From an uncultured Phycisphaerales bacterium (GTDB taxonomy: Bacteria; Planctomycetota; Phycisphaerae; Phycisphaerales; UBA1924), in the NCBI GenBank assembly GCA_937871415.1, contig CALMQD010000228.1:1-7056 (forward strand): 7,056 nt of DNA, in the 5' to 3' direction. The first letter of the stretch is position 1. Every line of letters begins with the position of its first letter. The position numbers and the translations under genes are program-made. The notes beneath the pieces are model-generated. The model had not been told where the DNA came from, did no database searches, and saw nothing but the letters and a program-made list of their open reading frames with translations. Shown piece by piece: positions 1-4,791 of the stretch.

Positions 1-197
1 GGGATCGAGCGCGCCGCGGCGCTCGCGGTGATGAAGTGGGCGAGCCAGCATCGACGCGGACACCCGCCAACTCAAGGTGGACAGGCCGTCGAGGGCGCAA
101 TTATTGCTCACCGGCCCCCCGCCGCCCCGACAGGCCTTCCAAGCGGGAAAACCCCTTCGCCGACCCGTGGGGCTCCCGGCCCGGTTTCCGGACGGGC
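1..197. other. Left-edge stretch without a supportable gene
   Basis: I find no convincing coding region here. Frames stay open only because the DNA is GC-rich; none shows a recognisable protein, a start with a ribosome binding site, or a continuation that does not run antisense through the neighbouring membrane-protein gene. A plus-strand gene entering from the left could end at the TGA at 29-31, but only nine residues would be visible and they say nothing. The stretch holds a small A+T-rich perfect palindrome at 97-107 and a weak hairpin just after the stop of the minus-strand gene (179-197). Confidence 0.5.
179..197 (-). terminator. Weak hairpin directly downstream of the VTT-domain gene
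   Basis: GCCCG (179-183) can pair with CGGGC (193-197) around a nine-base loop; a nested alternative is CCGG-TTT-CCGG (181-191). It begins at the base next to the TGA stop (198-200) of the minus-strand gene. There is no U tract after it on the minus strand, so it is at best a weak or factor-dependent terminator, or a 3'-end stabilising structure. Short GC-rich hairpins arise easily by chance at this base composition. Confidence 0.25.
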
Positions 198-992
198 TCA
201 TGCGCCGTCGCCGGGTTCGGTCGCCGGCGCAGCGTCCGATCGCTGCCCCGCCGTCATGCGTTTGAGCGCTCCCTGGGCGATGACGCCGATCACGCCCAGC
301 ACGATCGCCGTGAGCACGAAGCCCGCGATGATCACGAAGACGGGCGGCTTCTCGCGCCCGGTCCATTCCTGCAACTGAGAACCGAAGTAGACCGCGACGA
401 AGGTGCGCGGCGCCATGCCCAGCATCGTGGCGCCGACGAACGTGGCCGGCGGGATGCGGAGCCCCGCCAGCACGAGGTTGGTGATCGCGAAGGGCGAGTT
501 GGGCGGCAGGCGCACGAGTGTCACCATGCCGAAGGTCCGCAGCGCCGAACGGTGCACGAGCGCATCGGCGATGGCCTTGGCCTTGGGCGACTCGGCGATG
601 ACATCCTCGACGCGCCGGCGCGTCACGAACCGCGCGACGCCGTACCCGAGGATCGATGCGCCCGTGAATCCCGAGATGGCGGCGACGAACCCCCACACCG
701 GCCCGAAGGCGAACCCCGCGAGGATCGCCTGCGCGTACGTCGGCAAGAGGCCCAGGCCCGCCAGGACGATGAAGCCCGCGATGAAGACCACCAGCCCTTC
801 CGCGTCGCCGTGCGACTTGAGCCACGCCGAGATGGTCCGCCCGTAGCCCAAAAGCAGGAAACCGAAGAGCGCGGGGAGCGACGCCCAGAGCACGCCCAGC
901 ACGCCCGCCGGGCCGAGTCGCTGCACGACGTGCCAGAAGCGCGGCGCCGCGGGACCGGGTGCGGGGGGCGTCGGTTGTTCGGGGTTGGTCAC
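198..992 (-). CDS. TVP38/TMEM64 family (VTT domain) inner-membrane protein
   Basis: Probable polytopic inner-membrane protein of the TVP38/TMEM64 family, related to the DedA/SNARE-associated group; members are linked to lipid scrambling or envelope homeostasis, and the substrate here is unknown. Counting from the GTG at 992 the protein is 264 aa. A Pro-rich cytoplasmic start is followed by hydrophobic helices at about residues 28-48, 62-80, 85-115, 165-190 and 215-240. The signature stretch PTYAQAILAGFAFGPVWG, with a Gly/Ala-rich segment and ARFVTRRRV after it, and the later RLPPNSPFAITNLVLAG plus GMAPRTFVAVYFGS, match the conserved VTT core (an Arg-Leu-x-Pro-x-x-Pro-Phe element, then an Asn and Gly). 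The tail is short and polar. I prefer GTG 992 to ATG 1025 because a TACCCT box lies between them and would fall inside the coding sequence of the longer form. It is transcribed divergently from the OmpH-like gene. Family is fairly certain; function is not. Confidence 0.88.
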   Translation of the reverse strand: MTNPEQPTPPAPGPAAPRFWHVVQRLGPAGVLGVLWASLPALFGFLLLGYGRTISAWLKSHGDAEGLVVFIAGFIVLAGLGLLPTYAQAILAGFAFGPVWGFVAAISGFTGASILGYGVARFVTRRRVEDVIAESPKAKAIADALVHRSALRTFGMVTLVRLPPNSPFAITNLVLAGLRIPPATFVGATMLGMAPRTFVAVYFGSQLQEWTGREKPPVFVIIAGFVLTAIVLGVIGVIAQGALKRMTAGQRSDAAPATEPGDGA

Positions 993-998
993 GAATGC

Positions 999-1004
999 AG
1001 GGTA
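999..1004 (-). promoter_or_regulatory. Probable -10 box of the VTT-domain gene (leaderless start)
   Basis: On the minus strand TACCCT is followed by six bases (GCATTC) and then GTG (992-990). This fits the TAnnnT -10 consensus with transcription starting at or within a few bases of the start codon. No purine-rich ribosome binding site lies in front of the GTG. I see no clear -35 element. The same box with the same six-base spacing precedes dnaX. Confidence 0.5.
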
Positions 1005-1055
1005 GAGGGACGCGGGCGCTGGCATCGCGCACGCGCCGCGGAAACTCCGGCGATT

Positions 1056-1081
1056 CCGCCGCCCGGCGGCCCCGGCGGCGG
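1056..1081. repeat. GC-rich inverted repeat in the divergent intergenic region
   Basis: CCGCCGCC (1056-1063) and GGCGGCGG (1074-1081) form a perfect 8-base inverted repeat with a 10-base spacer. It abuts the putative -10 box TACGAT at 1082 and occupies the place of a -35 element, so it could be an operator or just compositional noise in very GC-rich DNA. Confidence 0.3.
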
Positions 1082-1087
1082 TACGAT
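1082..1087 (+). promoter_or_regulatory. Possible -10 box of the OmpH/Skp-like gene
   Basis: TACGAT fits the TAnnnT pattern and is the only reasonable -10 candidate before the gene. It would place the transcription start near 1094 and give a leader of about 40 bases ending in the GGAGG at 1124-1128. A -35 element is not recognisable. Confidence is limited because only a hexamer supports it. Confidence 0.3.
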
Positions 1088-1123
1088 CCTTCCGACGACG
1101 GGGGGCCGGCGGGCCGGGGGACC

Positions 1124-1128
1124 GGAGG
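1124..1128 (+). promoter_or_regulatory. Shine-Dalgarno of the OmpH/Skp-like gene
   Basis: GGAGG lies seven bases before the ATG at 1136. It decides the start: the reading frame is open further upstream (from 959), but that extension is Arg-rich, has no signal-peptide character and would overlap the divergent gene. It is the only start in the window with a clear Shine-Dalgarno. Confidence 0.75.
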
Positions 1129-1135
1129 CAGTTTC

Positions 1136-1774
1136 ATGGCAACCAGCAACGGCGGGTGGAAGCGGGTCGCGGGGATCGCAGGGTGTTGCGCGGCGTTGGC
1201 GGCGGCGATCGTCGGCTCGGGCGTCATCGGCGCCCGGTCGGCCCGGGCCGGTTTCGCCCCGTCCAACCAGGCGCCGATCGTCGCGATCGTCGATCTGGAA
1301 ACGGTCATCAACAGCCTCGACGAGCAGAAGTCCAAGCAGCGCGAGCTCGAGGACAACGCCAAGGCCGAGGAGGCCCGGCTCAAGAGCTTCGCCGAGCAGG
1401 TCGAAGGCGAGAAGAAGGCGCTCGACGGCCTCACCGGCGACGCCCGCGCGACCGCCGAGCGCAAGTTCCGCGACGACCTCTTCAAGCTCGAGTTCGAGCG
1501 CCAGTTGGCCACGCGCAACCTGAACATCCGCGGCGGGGAGATGCTCCGCGACCTGTACATGAAGGTCGACGCCGCGGCCGAGAACCTCGCGAAGAAGAAC
1601 GGTTACGACCTCGTGCTCGTGAGCGACGAGAAGGCCCCGATCCCGCAGGACGACCAGGCCGCCGCGCGTCGCGCCATGCTGCTCAAGCGCATGCTCTACG
1701 TCAACCCGACGCTCGACATCACGCAGGAACTCGTGCAGACGATGAACAACGAGTTCGCGATGGGCAAGCGCTGA
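1136..1774 (+). CDS. OmpH/Skp-like periplasmic chaperone
   Basis: Secreted protein of 212 aa resembling the OmpH/Skp family, whose members form trimeric 'jellyfish' chaperones that hold unfolded outer-membrane proteins on their way to the BAM complex. Residues 1-38 form a typical signal peptide: basic start (KR at 9-10), an Ala/Gly/Val-rich hydrophobic core at 11-32, and a predicted signal peptidase I site after ARSARA. The mature part opens with a beta strand IVAIVDLETVI (48-58), the usual Skp N-terminal strand. A long, highly charged helical region follows (about 62-155, rich in Glu, Lys, Ala and Arg, coiled-coil in character) that would form the tentacle. It closes with strand YDLVLVSD (157-164) and LYVNPTLDITQELVQTMN (187-204), a common family ending. 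Length is close to that of other OmpH proteins. It is monocistronic: own leader and GGAGG upstream, strong terminator downstream. Its presence implies an outer membrane. No bamA or lpxD neighbour is present, so the partner is inferred from family only. Confidence 0.88.
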   Translation: MATSNGGWKRVAGIAGCCAALAAAIVGSGVIGARSARAGFAPSNQAPIVAIVDLETVINSLDEQKSKQRELEDNAKAEEARLKSFAEQVEGEKKALDGLTGDARATAERKFRDDLFKLEFERQLATRNLNIRGGEMLRDLYMKVDAAAENLAKKNGYDLVLVSDEKAPIPQDDQAAARRAMLLKRMLYVNPTLDITQELVQTMNNEFAMGKR

Positions 1775-1813
1775 TCGCGCGGGCCGATCGGGTCTCCAGC
1801 CGGTGAAACCGCG

Positions 1814-1845
1814 ACGCCCCGGAGCACTCCGGGGCGTTGTTTTTT
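1814..1845 (+). terminator. Strong rho-independent terminator after the OmpH/Skp-like gene
   Basis: ACGCCCCGGAG (1814-1824) is the exact reverse complement of CTCCGGGGCGT (1827-1837), so a 9 to 11 bp GC-rich stem with a tiny or six-base loop forms, followed at once by TTGTTTTTT (1837-1845). This is a textbook intrinsic terminator. It begins 40 bases after the chaperone stop codon and separates that gene from dnaX. It also argues against dnaX starting upstream of it. Confidence 0.9.
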
Positions 1846-1889
1846 CCGCACCATCGCGCTGCCGCGTGGGGTTTTCGCGGTCCGCCCGC

Positions 1890-1895
1890 TATCCT
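1890..1895 (+). promoter_or_regulatory. Probable -10 box of dnaX (leaderless start)
   Basis: TATCCT followed by six bases (TGCGGC) and the ATG at 1902. It closely matches the TAnnnT consensus. There is no Shine-Dalgarno between it and the ATG, so the dnaX mRNA probably begins at or almost at the start codon. The terminator upstream means dnaX needs its own promoter, which supports the call. A convincing -35 is not visible. Confidence 0.55.
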
Positions 1896-1901
1896 TGCGG
1901 C

Positions 1902-3047
1902 ATGTCGTACACCGCGCTGGCCCGGCGATACCGATCCCGCTCGTTCGACGAGGTCGTCGGGCAGGAGCCCATCGCCCGCACCCTCAAGAACGCCATCGCC
2001 ACCGGACGCGTGGCGCACGCCTACCTCTTCTGCGGGACGCGCGGCGTCGGCAAGACGTCGATGGCCCGCATCTTCGCCAAGGCTCTCAACGCTCCCGACG
2101 ACCAGCCGCCGGACGTCGCCGAAGCGATCATGCGCGGACAGGACACCGACGTCATCGAGATCGACGCCGCGAGCAACACGGGCGTCGAGAACGCGCGCGA
2201 ACTGATCAACAACAGCCAGTACCGCCCGCTGCGCGGGCGCAAGAAGATCTACATCATCGACGAAGTCCACATGCTCTCGAACGCGGCGTTCAACGCGCTG
2301 CTCAAGACCATGGAGGAGCCGCCCGAGCACGTGGTCTTCATCCTGTGCACGACCGAGACGCACAAGGTCCCCGCCACCATCCAGAGCCGCTGTCAGCGCT
2401 TCGAGTTCCGAAACATCCCCACGAGCGAGATCGCCGACCACCTGGCCGACGTCGTCAAGCGCGAGGGCGCTTCGGCCGACCCCGAACTCCTGCACAGCGT
2501 CGCGCGGCTGGGCAACGGCTCCATGCGCGACGCGCTGAGCCTCCTCGACCGGCTCATGGCCGGCGGCGAGAAGAAACTCACGCCCAAACTGCTCGAGGAA
2601 CTCCTCGGCGTCCCCGAGCGATCGCTCGTTGATCGACTGCTCGTCGCCGTCGCCGACGCGAACCCCGGCGAGGCCCTGGGCGCGGCCGATGAACTGCTGC
2701 GGCGGGGCCTTTCGCTCGACCAGGTCCTCTCGACGCTCGCCGATCAGTTCCGCGACCTCATGGTGCTCGGCGCGTGCGGGCCGCAGACCGAACTCGTCGA
2801 GCTCTCCGGCGCATCGCGCAAGAGCGCCCTGGAGATCGTGCCGCGGTTCGACGCCGCCGCCCTCACCCACCTCATCGCGATCTGCGACGGCGTGAACAAG
2901 GCGCTCAAGAACACGGGTGCGCCGCGCGCGATCTTCGACGCGGCGATCGTGCGCCTCGCGCTCACCGCCAAGTTCGCCGACCTGGGCCTGGCCCTCGCCG
3001 GGTCGGGCGGCGGCGCGGTCGGGAGTGCGCCGGCAAAAAAATCCTGA
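1902..3047 (+). CDS. dnaX: DNA polymerase III clamp-loader ATPase DnaX, zero-frame (gamma-like) product
   Basis: Clamp-loader ATPase of the replicative polymerase: with delta and delta' it opens the beta sliding clamp and loads it on primed DNA. The 381-aa zero-frame product covers AAA+ domains I-III. Visible motifs: Walker A GTRGVGKT (45-52), IEIDAASN (86-93), Walker B YIIDEVHML (117-125), sensor 1 LCTTET (148-153), the SRC arginine-finger motif (162-164) and sensor 2 GSMRDAL (206-212). The collar domain runs to about residue 365. The four-cysteine zinc module normally between the LN of KALN and DVIEID is absent; a 20-residue cysteine-free loop (APDDQPPDVAE, then AIMRGQDT) takes its place. 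I use ATG 1902, where the family's N-terminus SYTALARRYR starts; the frame is open from 1803 but that part holds a terminator and a promoter. Translation ends at TGA right after an A7 run, which fits a -1 frameshift to a longer tau-like form. Identity is certain; recoding is inferred. Confidence 0.96.
   Translation: MSYTALARRYRSRSFDEVVGQEPIARTLKNAIATGRVAHAYLFCGTRGVGKTSMARIFAKALNAPDDQPPDVAEAIMRGQDTDVIEIDAASNTGVENARELINNSQYRPLRGRKKIYIIDEVHMLSNAAFNALLKTMEEPPEHVVFILCTTETHKVPATIQSRCQRFEFRNIPTSEIADHLADVVKREGASADPELLHSVARLGNGSMRDALSLLDRLMAGGEKKLTPKLLEELLGVPERSLVDRLLVAVADANPGEALGAADELLRRGLSLDQVLSTLADQFRDLMVLGACGPQTELVELSGASRKSALEIVPRFDAAALTHLIAICDGVNKALKNTGAPRAIFDAAIVRLALTAKFADLGLALAGSGGGAVGSAPAKKS
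3021..3041 (+). promoter_or_regulatory. dnaX: Candidate -1 frameshift signal in dnaX: internal GGGAG plus A AAA AAA heptamer
   Basis: Seven A at 3035-3041 form a slippery heptamer in the exact phase needed for a -1 slip: zero-frame codons are GCA (3033), AAA (3036), AAA (3039), TCC (3042), TGA (3045). After a slip the next codon is ATC at 3041, giving KK-ILTPP instead of KKS-stop. GGGAG (3021-3025) is a Shine-Dalgarno-like element nine bases before the heptamer, a spacing like that of the stimulatory internal Shine-Dalgarno in E. coli dnaX. The zero-frame stop lies three bases after the heptamer. Transcriptional slippage on the A run, as described for Thermus dnaX, could also add the one base needed. 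The phase and positions are read directly; the function is inferred. Confidence 0.68.
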
Positions 3048-3472
3048 CGCCCCCGGCGACGACGCGGCCTCCCGTTCCCGCGGAGGCCCGTGCCTCGACG
3101 GGCGGCGCCGAGCGATCGGGCGTTGCGGATGCGGCGTTGCCTGCCAGAGCGCCGGCGGTCGAACTCAAGCCCGCGAATGCAACCCCTGCGCCCCCAGCGC
3201 CCCCGGCGACCTTGGCGCCCGGTGCTCGCGCTCCGTCGGCGCCGCCGCCGGTTCCCTCGGCTGCTCGGGACGGACCGGCCACGCCCGGGCCGAAACCCGG
3301 GGTGGAAGCGTCGTCGTCGGCACTGACGCCGGCGCCGTCACCCGCGCCGTCAACCGCTCCCCCGGCGCCCGGCGCGCCGCTCGACGACCCGCGTCAGCAC
3401 CCGCTGGTGCAGAGCGCGCTCGAACTCTTCGGCGGGCGCATCGTGGATGTCCAGCCGCGCCGGGCGCAGTGA
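3041..3472 (+). CDS. dnaX: DnaX tau-like C-terminal extension in the -1 frame
   Basis: A 143-codon continuation of dnaX in the -1 frame, reached by a slip at the A7 run, giving a 523-aa long form. It contains no Met codon, so an independent gene is unlikely. The first ~115 residues are a flexible Pro/Ala/Ser-rich linker with repeated PAP and PPAP units, typical of the disordered linkers in long DnaX proteins. It ends in a compact segment, DDPRQHPLVQSALELFGGRI then VDVQPRRAQ, that looks folded and resembles C-termini I associate with DnaX proteins of some other phyla. Third codon positions are almost all G or C throughout, as in the rest of dnaX, which indicates real coding pressure in this frame. 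In E. coli the tau-specific region binds DnaB helicase and the polymerase alpha subunit; I cannot recognise those domains here, so a tethering role is inference. An alternative is that the genome has one more A and dnaX is a plain continuous gene. Confidence 0.75.
   Translation: MLTPPATTRPPVPAEARASTGGAERSGVADAALPARAPAVELKPANATPAPPAPPATLAPGARAPSAPPPVPSAARDGPATPGPKPGVEASSSALTPAPSPAPSTAPPAPGAPLDDPRQHPLVQSALELFGGRIVDVQPRRAQ
3066..3088 (+). other. Stem-loop downstream of the dnaX slippery site
   Basis: GGCCTCC (3066-3072) pairs perfectly with GGAGGCC (3082-3088) around a nine-base loop. The stem begins 24 bases after the heptamer, further than in E. coli dnaX. A weaker outer helix, CGCCC (3048-3052) with GGGCG (3100-3104), could enclose it and would start six bases after the heptamer. 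Either could act as a pausing structure. GC-rich DNA makes such pairings common, so the role is tentative. Confidence 0.35.
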
Positions 3473-3475
3473 TGT

Positions 3476-3508
3476 GCGCCGGGCTCGGCCGCCGCGAGCC
3501 TTCGGCGC
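3476..3508. terminator. Long hairpin between convergent dnaX and the exporter operon
   Basis: GCGCCG-GGCTCG (3476-3487) pairs with CGAGCC-TT-CGGCGC (3495-3508): two perfect 6-bp helices separated only by a two-base TT bulge, with a seven-base loop. It starts three bases after the -1-frame stop of dnaX and lies 44 bases beyond the stop of the minus-strand fusion-protein gene, so it could serve both directions. No U tract follows on either strand; on the plus strand a G-rich tract follows instead. Confidence 0.45.
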
Positions 3509-3546
3509 GGGGGGTGGGGGGGGCGGAGGAAATGGGGGGAGTCGGG
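3509..3546 (+). other. G-rich tract with G-quadruplex potential
   Basis: Plus-strand runs of six G (3509-3514), eight G (3516-3523), six G (3534-3539) and three G (3544-3546) are separated by 1, 10 and 4 bases, enough guanine runs for an intramolecular quadruplex. It follows the hairpin after dnaX and ends just before the stop codon of the convergent gene. It is non-coding on both strands. Any role in termination is a guess. Confidence 0.4.
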
Positions 3547-3552
3547 CGTCAA

Positions 3553-4710
3553 TCACTTCGAAGATCGCGGCCCCTGCGCGGCCTCGACCTTGGGCGAATC
3601 GGGCTTCGGCTCCTCGGAGGTGTGCGCCTCCGGGGCGTCGATGTACACGTCCACGACCTGGCCGGGGTACAGCGTCACGCCCTTCTGATCCTCGGGCCGC
3701 AGTTCGAAGATCACCTCGACCACGCGCGTGTCGACCAGCTCGGTCGACGCGTTGGTGATCTGGCGCTTGGGCCCGGCGAGCGGCTCGATCCACAGCATCT
3801 GGAGGTCGAGTTCGCCACGCTCGCGGCTCAAGGGTCCGCGCACGCGCGCCTTGGCCATCGCGCCCGCCCGCAGCAGCGGCATGTCCTCCTCGTCCACCTG
3901 GGCGCGGACGCGCAGCGACGAGAGGTCGCCGAGCACCATCGCCGCGGTGCTCGCGCTGTTGCTCGAGCCCATGCCCCCGCCGCCGACGCTCGCGTACTCG
4001 CCGGGCTCGACGTTCCGCTTGAGCACGGTGGCGTCGATGGGCGAACGGACGTGCAGCCGTTCGATCTGCTTCTGGAGCGCCCGCACGTTGGCCTCGGCCT
4101 GGGCGAGGTTCGCCTCGGCGACGCGGACGTCCTGCGTCCACGCGCCCGCGCGGTACTTGTCCAGGTTGGCCTGCGCCTGCGCGAGCGCGGCCCGGTTGGT
4201 CTGCACCAGGAACTTCTGGCGCGAGACCTCGTCGCGTGTCGCGGCGGATTGCTCCTGCGCATCCTGCAGCGAGCGCAGACGGTCGGCCGCGTCGTCGAGG
4301 CGAGCGCGGGCCTCGTTCACCGCGGCCTCGAGCGGCGGGATGTCCTCCGGGCGGGGCCAGGCCTTCTGCCGCGCCAGTTCCGCCGCGGCCGAATCGCGCG
4401 CCGCCACGGCGCGCAGCATCTCCGCCTCCAGCGCCGTCGTGTCGAGCGAGAAGAGCGGGTCGCCCGCCTTGACCTTCTGGCCCACGGCGACGGCCACGGC
4501 TTCGACCCTGCCCGCCTCGGGCGCGGCGATCTCGACGTCACGCGAGGCGCTCTCGACGACTCCCAGCGCCACGATCCCGCGCCCGAACGGGTTGATCGAC
4601 GGCGGGTAGGCCGGGGGCGGGTTCGGGGTCTTCTCCTTCGCCGTGGCGACCACCCACAGGGCAAAGAGCATTCCGGCGGCCGCGAGGATGATCGTGATGC
4701 GCTTGTACAT
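3553..4710 (-). CDS. HlyD/DevB-type periplasmic membrane fusion protein
   Basis: Periplasmic adaptor of an ABC exporter, 385 aa, anchored in the inner membrane by one N-terminal helix (about 5-23) after MYKR. A Pro-rich spacer (29-42) leads to a lipoyl/barrel-sandwich half (about 58-92, with APEAGRVEAVAVAVGQKVKA), then a long Ala/Glu/Arg/Gln-rich helical hairpin (about 93-217) of the coiled-coil type that contacts TolC-like channels. The second lipoyl half follows (218-240, VRSPIDATVLKRNVEPGEYA) and then a beta-barrel region (about 258-293 and 325-357). A Gly/Ser-rich loop (GGGGMGSSNSAS, 243-254) interrupts the second half. The tail from 362 is charged and Pro-rich. It is the third gene of the minus-strand operon, 81 bases after the ATPase stop, and has no visible Shine-Dalgarno before ATG 4710. 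Family members with DevC-like permeases export glycolipids (cyanobacterial DevBCA) or similar envelope compounds; the substrate here cannot be told. Confidence 0.9.
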   Translation of the reverse strand: MYKRITIILAAAGMLFALWVVATAKEKTPNPPPAYPPSINPFGRGIVALGVVESASRDVEIAAPEAGRVEAVAVAVGQKVKAGDPLFSLDTTALEAEMLRAVAARDSAAAELARQKAWPRPEDIPPLEAAVNEARARLDDAADRLRSLQDAQEQSAATRDEVSRQKFLVQTNRAALAQAQANLDKYRAGAWTQDVRVAEANLAQAEANVRALQKQIERLHVRSPIDATVLKRNVEPGEYASVGGGGMGSSNSASTAAMVLGDLSSLRVRAQVDEEDMPLLRAGAMAKARVRGPLSRERGELDLQMLWIEPLAGPKRQITNASTELVDTRVVEVIFELRPEDQKGVTLYPGQVVDVYIDAPEAHTSEEPKPDSPKVEAAQGPRSSK

Positions 4711-4791
4711 GGGTAAGTACCGTCGGAAGGGGGCGGCGGGGCGTTCGGGCTCCGGGTGCGCTTCGTGGCGCGACAGAATCGGCTCTCCACG

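Noticed and set aside
36..1523. Very long plus-strand open frame of 495 codons across the VTT-domain gene and into the chaperone gene
   Set aside because: It is antisense to one convincing gene and out of frame with another, its translation is Arg/Pro-rich low-complexity sequence with no recognisable domain, and such frames are expected in GC-rich DNA.
1719..2870. 383-codon minus-strand open frame opposite dnaX
   Set aside because: Entirely antisense to the certain dnaX gene; the translation is a mirror-frame product with no signal peptide, domain or initiation site.
3035..3047. dnaX as a pseudogene broken by a frameshift
   Set aside because: All catalytic motifs are intact, the gene is essential, and the break lies exactly at an in-phase slippery heptamer just after the third domain. 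Recoding or a homopolymer assembly error is more likely than inactivation.
3041..3472. The -1-frame tail as an independent small gene
   Set aside because: It contains no ATG and no Shine-Dalgarno, begins as a linker rather than a domain, and continues dnaX directly from the slip site.
2917..4716. 599-codon plus-strand open frame opposite the membrane fusion protein gene
   Set aside because: Its sequence is a shadow of the fusion-protein gene and the dnaX tail in a third frame; Arg/Gly-rich without any family resemblance.
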